A stretch of 64,000 bases of DNA from Vibrio tubiashii (GTDB taxonomy: Bacteria > Pseudomonadota > Gammaproteobacteria > Enterobacterales > Vibrionaceae): positions 806,001-870,000 of the forward strand of contig NZ_CP117029.1 in the NCBI RefSeq assembly GCF_028551255.1, written 5' to 3'. Position numbers and translations under genes: made by a program. The notes under the pieces are model-generated. The model made no database searches. It was given only the letters and a program-made list of their open reading frames with translations, and was not told the origin of the DNA. Below are positions 26,741 to 34,286 of the stretch, one piece after another. The first letter of the stretch is position 1, and each line of letters opens with the position of its first letter.

Positions 26741-27394
26741 TTAATCAGTTTGCAGTTGTTGCTCTAGCTGGAAGGTGACCTCTGGGGCGAGCTGGAGTTG
26801 CTTTGCTAGCTCTTGAAGGTAAGCCTTTTCCATAAAGTTCTGCTCATCAACCACAATCAAAGAGGCAAGATACACCTCTGAGGCCTGCTGTGGTGATTGA
26901 GCAAGCCTTGCAATTTCGCTTGGGTCGAGTGGCTTGTTGAGCTCACTGTGAATCAATTGCTGAAGTTGGGTATTGGCCCCTGCTTGAGTAAGAGTTGATT
27001 CAATACGTTCCATTTCTTCATTATCGACGTGGCCATCAGCTTTTGCGGCGGCAATCATTGCTTTGATGATCAACTCGTCATGGATATTGTCATTTGAATT
27101 AAAGGTTTCTTGTGGAGATGAAGTAGACTGCTTGCCTTGATAGTCGTTGTAGACTTTGTAAGCTAAAGCGCCAAGCGCAGCGACGCCACCAATCTTTAGC
27201 GCGTTTTTGCCGACTTTTTTGCCCATCTTTTTACTCTTCTTCGAACCCATTAATAGGCTCACTAAGCCACCACCTACGGCTCCTGCACCTAAAGACTTTA
27301 GAGTGTTTGAATTGGATTGCTGCTTAAGCTGCTGTTGCCCTTTTTGGACAATGTCTGAGCTAAGGGCTTGATTGAGTAAGCTTTTAAGATCCAT
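26741..27394 (-). CDS. DUF533 (YebE-like) inner membrane protein with TerB-like domain
   Basis: A 217-residue protein. The N-terminal part has DLKSLLNQALSSD and two glycine-rich hydrophobic segments (LGAGAVGGGLVSLLMG and LKIGGVAALGALAYKVY), characteristic of DUF533. The C-terminal part (KAMIAAAKADGHVDNEEMER) is a TerB-like helical domain with acidic residues. E. coli YebE is its nearest named relative and is envelope-stress responsive. It is a single-gene unit next to purN. Confidence 0.87.
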   Translation of the reverse strand: MDLKSLLNQALSSDIVQKGQQQLKQQSNSNTLKSLGAGAVGGGLVSLLMGSKKSKKMGKKVGKNALKIGGVAALGALAYKVYNDYQGKQSTSSPQETFNSNDNIHDELIIKAMIAAAKADGHVDNEEMERIESTLTQAGANTQLQQLIHSELNKPLDPSEIARLAQSPQQASEVYLASLIVVDEQNFMEKAYLQELAKQLQLAPEVTFQLEQQLQTD

Positions 27395-27463
27395 ACGTTA
27401 CCTCCGTCATTTTTGTCAGGATAAGGTAGCGAAGATGAATGGAGGATTAACAGTCGTAAACAA

Positions 27464-27490
27464 AAAAGACGAGCATGAGCTCGTCTTTGT
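27464..27490 (-). terminator. Terminator after purN
   Basis: AAAGACGAGC pairs with GCTCGTCTTT around ATGA; on the minus strand a T6 run follows. Confidence 0.9.
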
Positions 27491-27513
27491 ATTTGATTGG
27501 GTTTAGCAGTGTA

Positions 27514-28155
27514 TTAGTCTTCTGCGTGACCGTGGATTCCAAGCAGCTTACCATCGAGGTAGGCTTCTTTTTCATCTTTCATTACCAAGCGCTCTTCCAC
27601 TAACCATTTTACCACCATAGGATAAATACGGTGTTCTTGAGTTTGAACACGTTCAGTCAGTGTCTCGACGGTATCTTCGTCAAAAATCGGCACTTTCGCT
27701 TGCAGAATCACAGGACCACCATCGAGTTGCTCTGTCACAAAGTGAACGCTAGTACCGTGTTCTTCATCACCAGCATGGATAGCACGTTGGTAAGTGTTCA
27801 ATCCAGGGTATTTAGGCAATAGAGAAGGGTGGATGTTAATCATGCGTCCCATATAGTGACGAACGAATTCGCCACTTAAGATACGCATGTAACCCGCAAG
27901 CACGATGACATCAGGTTGATACTCATCGATCTGCTTCATCAACTCATGGTCAAAGGCATCACGAGTATCGAATGCTTTAGGATCAAGGAAATGTGCTGCT
28001 GAACCTGCTTTTTCTGCTCGTTCTAAAGCATAGACGCCTGCTTTGTTAGAGAATACGGCAGTGACTCGGCCACCTGTAATTTGGGTGTTACATGCGTCAA
28101 TAATCGCCTGTAAGTTGGAGCCATTTCCTGAAACTAAAACAACAATACTCTTCAT
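27514..28155 (-). CDS. purN: Phosphoribosylglycinamide formyltransferase PurN
   Basis: A 213-residue GAR transformylase. It has the start KSIVVLVSGNGSNLQAIIDA (phosphate-binding), LAGYMRILSGEFV and the folate/catalytic block INIHPSLLPKYPGLNT with the catalytic Asn-His, then HGTSVHFVTEQLDGGPVI. It transfers a formyl group from 10-formyl-THF to GAR, step 3 of purine synthesis. It follows purM by 2 bases in one operon. Confidence 0.97.
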   Translation of the reverse strand: MKSIVVLVSGNGSNLQAIIDACNTQITGGRVTAVFSNKAGVYALERAEKAGSAAHFLDPKAFDTRDAFDHELMKQIDEYQPDVIVLAGYMRILSGEFVRHYMGRMINIHPSLLPKYPGLNTYQRAIHAGDEEHGTSVHFVTEQLDGGPVILQAKVPIFDEDTVETLTERVQTQEHRIYPMVVKWLVEERLVMKDEKEAYLDGKLLGIHGHAED

Positions 28156-28157
28156 GC

Positions 28158-29198
28158 TTATTTGATCTCTACTTGTTCTTCGCCTGCTTCAGCGTTTGCG
28201 ATTTCGCCAATTGCCCATGCATTCTCACCTTCGTCCTGAAGAAGCTTAACAGCAGCATCTGCTTGATCTTTTGGTAGAGCAATAACAAGGCCAACACCAC
28301 AGTTAAATGTGCGGTACATTTCGTGAGTGGTTACGTTGCCTTTTTCTTGTAGCCATTTGAAGATAACAGGCCATTCCCAGCTGTTCCCATCAACAACGGC
28401 TTTAGTGCCTTGTGGAAGAACGCGTGGGATGTTTTCCCAGAAACCACCACCTGTGATGTGAGAGATTGCATGGATATCGTGCTTCTCAATCATCTTAAGT
28501 GCTGATTTGATGTAAATTTTTGTTGGTTCTAGTAGGTGCTCACCAATAGTGCGGCCTGCTAGTTCTTCGTTTTTGTCTGCGCCAGATACTTCAAGAATTT
28601 TACGGATCAACGAGTAACCGTTTGAGTGTGGCCCGCTTGAACCTACAGCGATAAGTGCATCACCAGCGGCAACTTTAGTGCCGTCGATAACGTCTTCTTT
28701 TTCAACAACACCAACACAGAAGCCAGCAACGTCGTAGTCTTCGCCTTCGTACATACCTGGCATTTCAGCCGTTTCACCACCGATTAGCGCACAGCCTGCT
28801 TGTACACAGCCGTCTGCGATACCAGATACTACGTCAGCAGCCGTATCGACATCGAGTTTGCCTGTTGCGTAGTAATCTAAGAAGAACAATGGCTCAGCGC
28901 CTTGTACGATTAGATCGTTTACACACATGGCAACAAGATCAACACCAATAGTGTCGTGCTTTTTCATATCCAGAGCTAAGCGCAGTTTAGTACCAACGCC
29001 GTCTGTACCTGAAACAAGAACTGGCTGCTTGTATTTAGTTGGCAGTTCGCATAGTGCGCCAAAACCACCAATACCACCCATTACCTCTGGGCGACGTGTG
29101 CGTTTTACAGCACCTTTAATACGGTCAACAAGCGCATTGCCTGCATCGATGTCAACGCCAGCGTCTTTGTAGCTAAGAGAAGTGTTATCAGCACTCAC
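28158..29198 (-). CDS. purM: Phosphoribosylformylglycinamidine cyclo-ligase PurM
   Basis: A 346-residue AIR synthetase. Features are [30 protein letters not shown] (phosphate loop), [29 protein letters not shown] and FNCGVGLV. It closes the imidazole ring in step 5 of purine synthesis. It is first gene of the purMN operon, with a PurR box about 70 bases upstream, in the region shared with upp. Confidence 0.98.
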   Translation of the reverse strand: MSADNTSLSYKDAGVDIDAGNALVDRIKGAVKRTRRPEVMGGIGGFGALCELPTKYKQPVLVSGTDGVGTKLRLALDMKKHDTIGVDLVAMCVNDLIVQGAEPLFFLDYYATGKLDVDTAADVVSGIADGCVQAGCALIGGETAEMPGMYEGEDYDVAGFCVGVVEKEDVIDGTKVAAGDALIAVGSSGPHSNGYSLIRKILEVSGADKNEELAGRTIGEHLLEPTKIYIKSALKMIEKHDIHAISHITGGGFWENIPRVLPQGTKAVVDGNSWEWPVIFKWLQEKGNVTTHEMYRTFNCGVGLVIALPKDQADAAVKLLQDEGENAWAIGEIANAEAGEEQVEIK

Positions 29199-29264
29199 AG
29201 GGAAGTCCTCTGGTTTAAAGTTGGATATGAAAACGGCGCTATTCTACCAGTGGATAAACATAGA

Positions 29265-29280
29265 TAGCAAACGTTTGCGC
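29265..29280. promoter_or_regulatory. PurR operator between purM and upp
   Basis: TAGCAAACGTTTGCGC differs from the palindromic PurR consensus at only a few outer bases (core GCAAACGTTTGC is perfect). It can serve the purMN promoter and possibly upp. Confidence 0.85.
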
Positions 29281-29376
29281 AAGTTTTTTCTTTTGTCATA
29301 GAACAAGAAATTGAGAACGAAATCGTTTATAATCTGAAGGTTTGTTTAAAAATCATCACATAAGCCGGAGATGGAA

Positions 29377-30003
29377 ATGAAAGTTGTTGAAGTAAAACAC
29401 CCTCTTGTTAAGCACAAACTTGGTCTAATGAGAGAAGGTGACATCAGCACTAAGCGCTTTCGCGAGCTAGCTACAGAAGTTGGTAGCCTGCTTACTTACG
29501 AAGCGACTGCAGACTTTGAAACAGAAAAAGTAACCATTGAAGGTTGGAATGGTCCAGTTGAAGTTGACCAAATTAAAGGTAAGAAGGTAACAGTTGTGCC
29601 AATCCTGCGTGCAGGTCTTGGTATGATGGACGGCGTTCTTGAGCATATGCCAAGTGCACGTATCAGTGTTGTTGGTATCTACCGTGATGAAGAAACACTA
29701 GAACCTGTTCCTTACTTCAACAAGCTAGCATCAAACATGGATGAGCGTATTGCGCTTGTTGTTGACCCAATGCTAGCGACTGGCGGTTCAATGATCGCAA
29801 CAATCGATCTGCTTAAAGAGAAAGGCTGTAAGGCTATTAAAGTTCTTGTGCTTGTTGCTGCACCTGAAGGTATTGAAGCACTTGAAAAAGCACACCCAGA
29901 TGTTGAGCTATTCACCGCTGCTATCGATGAGAAGCTAAACGACAAAGGCTACATCGTTCCTGGTCTTGGCGACGCAGGCGATAAGATCTTCGGTACAGTA
30001 TAA
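29377..30003 (+). CDS. upp: Uracil phosphoribosyltransferase Upp
   Basis: A 208-residue enzyme that converts uracil and PRPP to UMP. Motifs are [15 protein letters not shown] at the N-terminus, [13 protein letters not shown], the PRPP loop [12 protein letters not shown] and the uracil-binding C-terminus [16 protein letters not shown]. The frame opens at 29371 but the ATG at 29377 is the family start and is 6 bases behind GGAG. No uraA is present downstream, unlike E. coli; a terminator closes the unit. Confidence 0.97.
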   Translation: MKVVEVKHPLVKHKLGLMREGDISTKRFRELATEVGSLLTYEATADFETEKVTIEGWNGPVEVDQIKGKKVTVVPILRAGLGMMDGVLEHMPSARISVVGIYRDEETLEPVPYFNKLASNMDERIALVVDPMLATGGSMIATIDLLKEKGCKAIKVLVLVAAPEGIEALEKAHPDVELFTAAIDEKLNDKGYIVPGLGDAGDKIFGTV

Positions 30004-30028
30004 GCTGAAGACGCTAAGTGAATGACAA

Positions 30029-30054
30029 GAGGAGCCGATTGGCTCCTTTTTTGT
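30029..30054 (+). terminator. Terminator after upp
   Basis: GGAGCC GATT GGCTCC followed by six T. Confidence 0.93.
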
Positions 30055-30058
30055 CTAA

Positions 30059-30142
30059 GAGCGGACTTCGTCCTTGAGAGCGCTCCGCTGCGAGATTGGG
30101 CTGTGCCCGCGGGAGTCTAGAACGGGCTTCGCCCTTCGAGAT
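30059..30142 (+). repeat. Cluster of short hairpin modules (family H)
   Basis: GGACTTCGTCC, a GCTCCGCTGCGAG module, GGGCTGTGCCC and GGGCTTCGCCC with linkers CTTGAGAG and CTTCGAGA. Between upp and rluF; no gene. Unlike the clusters at 1055, 25436 and 55767 it has no 103-bp element behind it. Confidence 0.82.
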
Positions 30143-30215
30143 ATGTTCGTGGTAAGTGAGTCGAAAATTGCAGGCAGTGATATTTTTCTTAGGATCTAAT
30201 TGTCTGGATATAAAA

Positions 30216-30263
30216 GAAAAGGGTTGCACAGTGTGCCAACCCTTCAATATTTCTCGCTTCTCG
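30216..30263 (-). terminator. rluF 3' cassette: two heptamers plus terminator
   Basis: On the minus strand the rluF stop TAG is followed at once by CGAGAAGCGAGAA (30251-30263), then the stem GGGTT/AACCC with inner GCAC/GTGC (30221-30242) and TTTTCTTTT. This repeats the arrangement behind bamE (1312-1446). Confidence 0.8.
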
Positions 30264-31298
30264 CTATTTCTTCAAACTCAAAGTACCGCCAGAGCGTGGT
30301 TTGGCAGGGCGCTGTGATTTGTCACTGGCAGGCTTATAGAAAGTCTTACCTTTATTTGGCTTGGCTTTTGAGTCGCTTGAGTTGTTACCACTATTGCGGC
30401 CTTTCTTCGAGTTTGGTGCATGGCGGAACTCATCGGCGTTACGGCCTTTAAAAGTACGATTCTTCTGATTGCGACGTGCTTTAGAGTCTTGGTTCTCTTC
30501 GCGGCTATCAAACAGCTTGGCATCAGTCGCTTTGCGAATGCGTTTACCCTTGCTATCTACTTTAGATGCCTCTTCAGTGCCGCTAGAGTCTTCACACATT
30601 GCCAGAATCTCGGCTACTTCCGCATCTGTTAGGTAACGCCATTGTCCATTAGGAATCCCATCAAGCGAGATGTTCATAATGCGTACACGGCGAAGCTTGA
30701 AGACTTCATAGCCTAATGCTTCACACATACGACGGATTTGGCGGTTGAGACCTTGAGTAAGCACAATGCGGAACGAGAATTTAGTCTCTTTAGTCACAGT
30801 ACAAGGAAGAGTGATGGTATCGAGGATATTCACCCCTGAAGACATCTGCTTAATAAACTCTTCAGTGATTGGCTTATCTACGCGAACCACGTACTCTTTT
30901 TCGTGGTTATTACCGGCGCGAAGAATCTTGTTTACGATATCGCCATCGTTGGTTAAGAAGATCAAACCGTCTGAAGGTTTGTCTAAGCGGCCAATAGGGA
31001 AAATACGTTTCTTGTGGCCAATGAAGTCAACGATATTACCCGGAATATCACGCTCTGTGGTACAGGTAATACCCGTCGGCTTATTGAGTGCGATGTAAAC
31101 AGGTTTGTCAGTGGCAGCCGCGATTGGCTTATCATCAACTCGGACGTCATCACCTAGCTGAACCTTGGTACCCATTTCAGGTACTTTACCATTAATGGTG
31201 ACACGGCCTTGCTCGATGAGGCGGTCAGCTTCACGGCGTGAGCAAAAACCTGTTTCGCTGATAAACTTATTGAGGCGTTTAGCGTTATCTTGTGACAT
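30264..31298 (-). CDS. rluF: 23S rRNA pseudouridine-2604 synthase RluF
   Basis: A 344-residue RsuA-family pseudouridine synthase: S4 domain ([20 protein letters not shown]), catalytic block with aspartate in [20 protein letters not shown], and [20 protein letters not shown]. RluF modifies U2604 (and U2605 weakly) of 23S rRNA. The catalytic part ends near residue 235; the last 110 residues are a disordered basic tail ([34 protein letters not shown]), longer than in E. coli. A CTCC-type ribosome-binding site precedes the start on the minus strand. Confidence 0.93.
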   Translation of the reverse strand: MSQDNAKRLNKFISETGFCSRREADRLIEQGRVTINGKVPEMGTKVQLGDDVRVDDKPIAAATDKPVYIALNKPTGITCTTERDIPGNIVDFIGHKKRIFPIGRLDKPSDGLIFLTNDGDIVNKILRAGNNHEKEYVVRVDKPITEEFIKQMSSGVNILDTITLPCTVTKETKFSFRIVLTQGLNRQIRRMCEALGYEVFKLRRVRIMNISLDGIPNGQWRYLTDAEVAEILAMCEDSSGTEEASKVDSKGKRIRKATDAKLFDSREENQDSKARRNQKNRTFKGRNADEFRHAPNSKKGRNSGNNSSDSKAKPNKGKTFYKPASDKSQRPAKPRSGGTLSLKK

Positions 31299-31392
31299 GT
31301 TGTTCTCCTAACGTTTCACAACGGCGGTTTAAAGGTGTGCTGACCAATAAATCAGCACATAGAGGGCGCGCATTCTAGCACTGTGCTACGCG

Positions 31393-31974
31393 TTAACCCA
31401 GTCGTTTTTGGTGGCGTTCACGAGTTTCGATTTTTTTCTCGGCGCTTTTTCGCAGTAAGACGTACACGGCACCGGTGCCACCATGAAAGCGCTGAGCACT
31501 GTGAACACATTGCACCTCTTTAATTTGCATCAGCCATTGAGCGACAAAACTCTTCATCAGTGCTGGTGGGTTTGAACGTTCACCTTTGCCATGAACAATG
31601 ACTACGGTACGAATATCCATCCGCATACATTGCTTTAAGAACTTAACCACTTCATCGCGTGCTTGTTCGAGCGTGCGCTTGTGTAAATCGAGTCTTGCTT
31701 GTATTGGGTATTTAGCAAGACGTAGCTTCTTGTACACACCGTCTTGGACGCCATCACGTTTGAACTCGATAATATCGTCAGGCTTTATCATCTCAGCATG
31801 ATCGATGGACAGATATTCAGGGTCGTCTTCTGTTAACCAAATAGCTGCCTCACGCTTGGCAAGTTGTGCATCGGTTACCTGATGTTGTTTTTTATGTTCG
31901 GTCGTATCTTGCTGAAGAGGTTTTACATCGCCCATCATTTGTTGGAATAGGCTTAAGTCGTCATCTTGAGACAT
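31393..31974 (-). CDS. smrA: Smr-domain DNA endonuclease SmrA
   Basis: A 193-residue protein matching E. coli SmrA (YdaL) through its length: LSLFQQMMGDVKPL at the start, IIEFKRDGVQDGVYKKLR in the middle, then the Smr domain with LDLHKRTLEQARDEV, VVIVHGKGERS and HGGTGAVYVLLRK. Smr domains nick DNA or RNA, related to MutS2 C-termini. It is separated from rluF by about 95 bases in the same direction. Confidence 0.9.
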   Translation of the reverse strand: MSQDDDLSLFQQMMGDVKPLQQDTTEHKKQHQVTDAQLAKREAAIWLTEDDPEYLSIDHAEMIKPDDIIEFKRDGVQDGVYKKLRLAKYPIQARLDLHKRTLEQARDEVVKFLKQCMRMDIRTVVIVHGKGERSNPPALMKSFVAQWLMQIKEVQCVHSAQRFHGGTGAVYVLLRKSAEKKIETRERHQKRLG

Positions 31975-32057
31975 AGCTACATCTCAGAGTAGGAAATCAA
32001 TATCAACATTATACCTGTGAAGGTAAGGGGGGGATCAAGAGTTTGCTAGATGAGAAA

Positions 32058-32092
32058 TAAAAAACCGAAGCAGACAAGGTATCTACTTCGGT
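32058..32092 (-). terminator. Terminator after the DUF3149 gene
   Basis: ACCGAAGCAGA pairs with TCTACTTCGGT (one mismatch) around a 7-base loop; the minus strand continues TTTTTTATTTC. Confidence 0.87.
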
Positions 32093-32132
32093 GCATAGCG
32101 AATGTCTATTCTATGAATAGGGCTAAGCGATT

Positions 32133-32273
32133 CTAGTGAGGAGATTTGTCGTTCATCACTTTGTAGATGAAGTAACCGCCGTAGAACAGCATTAGACCGA
32201 AGGCGCCAAAGATGACAATCATTGAAGATAGACCTACCGCATTACCAAATAGGAGATCAAGCCAAAAGTCCAT
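32133..32273 (-). CDS. DUF3149 small membrane protein
   Basis: A 46-residue protein: MDFWLDLLFGNAVGLSSMI, then VIFGAFGLMLFYGGYFIYKV and MNDKSPH. One transmembrane helix (about residues 15-38). This is the pattern I recall for the DUF3149 family of gammaproteobacteria; the function is unknown. GGAGGAATTT directly before the ATG is a near-perfect ribosome-binding site. Its own terminator follows. Confidence 0.85.
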   Translation of the reverse strand: MDFWLDLLFGNAVGLSSMIVIFGAFGLMLFYGGYFIYKVMNDKSPH

Positions 32274-32538
32274 AAATTCCTCCATGGAGACAAAGTGTGA
32301 TGACAAGGGTTAAGGTAAACTGTGGTTAAATATGCAACACTGATCTGGATCAATTGTTGTTATTAGGTTGCGGATTTGTTCTTGTTGATGTGTTTTTGCT
32401 CACACTTTATTCGTGTTAGATGATGTTTTATACAAACGAACAATAAAATTGAAAAAGTTACTCAAAATGGCTTGCGTTAGAAATCAGAATCCGTAATATA
32501 CGCCTTCGTTGACGGGCAATGAGCTCGAATAAACATCT
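32274..32538. other. Region between the DUF3149 gene and the tRNA-Pro locus
   Basis: No gene is supported. It must contain the DUF3149 promoter on the minus strand. A tract at 32458-32538 shows weak similarity to the sequence at 32600-32632 in front of the true tRNA (both carry AACAT-T-CGGTG), consistent with a local duplication. Confidence 0.5.
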
Positions 32539-32605
32539 CGGTGAATAGCGTGCTTGATAACGCATCTCGGGGTTTTGGAATAGCAGACCAGAGGGTGACC
32601 CTCTA
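32539..32605 (+). pseudogene. Degenerate tRNA-Pro copy
   Basis: CGGTGAATAGCG is identical to the first 12 bases of the functional tRNA-Pro 94 bases downstream. CGCATCT in the D-arm and GACCAGAGGGT in the anticodon-arm region also match. Insertions in the anticodon loop and loss of the T-arm and acceptor 3' end make it unable to fold as a tRNA. Confidence 0.75.
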
Positions 32606-32632
32606 GTAACGCAAGTTTCCAAGTCAACATTT

Positions 32633-32709
<77 letters not shown>

Positions 32710-32716
32710 CCTTTAG

Positions 32717-32747
32717 AAAAGCCGTAGCAGAAATGCTACGGCTTTTT
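32717..32747 (+). terminator. Terminator after tRNA-Pro
   Basis: AAAAGCCGTAGCA pairs with TGCTACGGCTTTT around GAAA, followed by T. Confidence 0.9.
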
Positions 32748-32752
32748 GCGTT

Positions 32753-32848
32753 TAGGAACGGGCTACGCCCTATGGAAAGCGGGAACGGACTGCGTCCTAA
32801 GGAACGCTGCGCTTTTGGTAAATGGGATCGTGCTGCTCCCTGCTAGAA
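32753..32848 (+). repeat. Cluster of short hairpin modules (family H)
   Basis: GGGCTACGCCC, TATGGAAAGCGGGAAC, GGACTGCGTCC, AAGGAACGCTGCGCTTTTGG and a GATCGTGCTGCTCCC module. Same order as elsewhere. No gene. Confidence 0.83.
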
Positions 32849-32886
32849 AGCTAGATTTGACTCCGGAATAAAGTGGAGCAAATTTA

Positions 32887-32966
32887 GTTATCCAGTTATC
32901 CAGTTATCCAGTTATCCAGTTATCCAGTTATCCAGTTATCCAGTTATCCAGTTATCCAGTTATCCA
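32887..32966. repeat. Octamer tandem array, 10 units of AGTTATCC
   Basis: Ten perfect contiguous 8-bp units. On the minus strand the unit is GGATAACT, identical to the array at 53956. The array ends exactly at ATAGGACGCAGTCC, a family H hairpin module in reverse orientation (32967-32980). Confidence 0.95.
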
Positions 32967-33010
32967 TAGGACGCAGTCCGTTCCCTAATCCCGCATCCTA
33001 AATCCCTATC
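32967..33010 (-). repeat. Inverted family H module beside the octamer array
   Basis: ATAGGACGCAGTCCGTTCCC followed by two CCCGC-type fragments (ATCCCGCATCC, TATCCCGCTTCTC). It is the reverse complement of the GGACTGCGTCCTAT module. Confidence 0.78.
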
Positions 33011-33017
33011 CCGCTTC

Positions 33018-33881
33018 TCAATACTTAAACTCACAATTTGAAGCTTTGCTCTTCGAAAGCTGGGTCACCTTAAAACCTTCATCTTTCAATAGCTGCAACA
33101 CGCTTTGCTCACCGATTAAATGTAGGGTTCCAACGACGATGACGTATGACCCTTTGGCTTTAGGCAGCCATTTGGGGTTGGAAAGCTTTTCTGCCCAATC
33201 AAGATTGCGGTCGATGAGAAATGATTTTTCAAAATCCGCAGACATTTGTGTTAGTGAGGCAAACTCTTCCAGTTTACTCATATCACCCGCTTTCCAGCTT
33301 TCTATTAAGCAATGTGTCGCATCCTCAGAATGATCGAACTCCTCGATAGCGCTGATCAATAGCTCTTTGCCAGATTCTTTCTGCCCAGTGAGTAAGTCTA
33401 TTTGAAACTGTAGTGACTCTAAGCTGAGCACCGGTTTTTCCCATAAGTTAGCTTTGTAAGCGAGCCTAACATCTACCCCATCTGCGGCAGAGTAGCCAAG
33501 GTATTCAATTTGTCTCATCTGAATGGCGAGAGCGGTAGCCCATGGCGGAGTGTGTAACAGTTCATTTGCGTTGAGCTCTAACAAATTAGATATACCAATG
33601 AGCTCGTTTTGTTGCTCCTTTGACAGTACATCCTTGGATACCAGTGTTGTTGGTGGATACTTGATACCATTGTTTTGGCGAATATCGGTTTCAACGATTA
33701 AGCCTTGGCTTGTCTTAAGTCGCTTGAAGACAATTTCAGGTAAGGGGTACATACTTTTATCGCCAACATGAACTGAGCCCATAACTGTGTATTTCAGTCC
33801 ACCTTTTTCAATGTTCCAGATCAGAGGCTCGGCTTGGATGCTTGCTGATAACACCAATAGTAAGAGAAGTAATTTACGCAT
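33018..33881 (-). CDS. TraB/GumN family periplasmic protein
   Basis: A 287-residue protein with signal peptide MRKLLLLLLVLSASIQA. TraB/GumN features are WNIEKGGLKYTVMGSVHVGD near the N-terminus (in two blocks), YSAADGVDVRLAYKA in the middle and VIVVGTLHLIGEQSVLQLL near the end; the paired G-H motifs (GSVHVG, GTLHL) may form the active centre of this Tiki-like putative metalloprotease fold. The substrate is unknown. It is divergent from chb. Confidence 0.82.
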   Translation of the reverse strand: MRKLLLLLLVLSASIQAEPLIWNIEKGGLKYTVMGSVHVGDKSMYPLPEIVFKRLKTSQGLIVETDIRQNNGIKYPPTTLVSKDVLSKEQQNELIGISNLLELNANELLHTPPWATALAIQMRQIEYLGYSAADGVDVRLAYKANLWEKPVLSLESLQFQIDLLTGQKESGKELLISAIEEFDHSEDATHCLIESWKAGDMSKLEEFASLTQMSADFEKSFLIDRNLDWAEKLSNPKWLPKAKGSYVIVVGTLHLIGEQSVLQLLKDEGFKVTQLSKSKASNCEFKY

Positions 33882-34286
33882 TAATGGATCCTTACCGATG
33901 CGGAAAAATTGTTGAAATCCGTTATTTCAACGGAGTTTGACGAGGAAAAAGTGAGTACAAAATCACGTTTTCGTATTCAAGTCATCTTTAGATATTACGA
34001 TAACAAATGCCGTGTTGTGATCTTTCTTCACTTTAAATTGTGTTTTGCACCCGAAAGCTGTGATTTGGTTCTCAGTAATCTCGTCAAATTAACTACGTCG
34101 AAATTGACGAGTTGGATAAGTTCATGTTTTTTATCGCTTAAATTTAATTTGAAAATGTAAAATTTGAATCTGATCACTTTCAGTGATGATTAATTTTACG
34201 ATGAAAAATAACTCGCGATATGTTGTTTGCATCTTAGTTTTAGAGCCAACTTTTTTCGGCTTAATTTACGTTTTGGGGTAAGTAAG
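33882..34286. promoter_or_regulatory. Regulatory region between the TraB/GumN gene and chb
   Basis: No gene. Two inverted repeats stand out: GTTGAAAT-5-ATTTCAAC (33911-33931, perfect) and CTCGTCAAATT with AATTGACGAG (34080-34111, one bulge). Neither has a T-tract, so they are better candidates for protein or RNA regulatory sites than for terminators. AT-rich upstream tract before chb. Confidence 0.55.

Noticed and set aside
32887..32966. Possible CRISPR array (regular short repeats)
   Set aside because: Units of 8 bp are contiguous with no spacers, and no cas genes are present; it is a simple tandem array. The same holds for the 7-bp arrays at 1347, 7997 and 10239.
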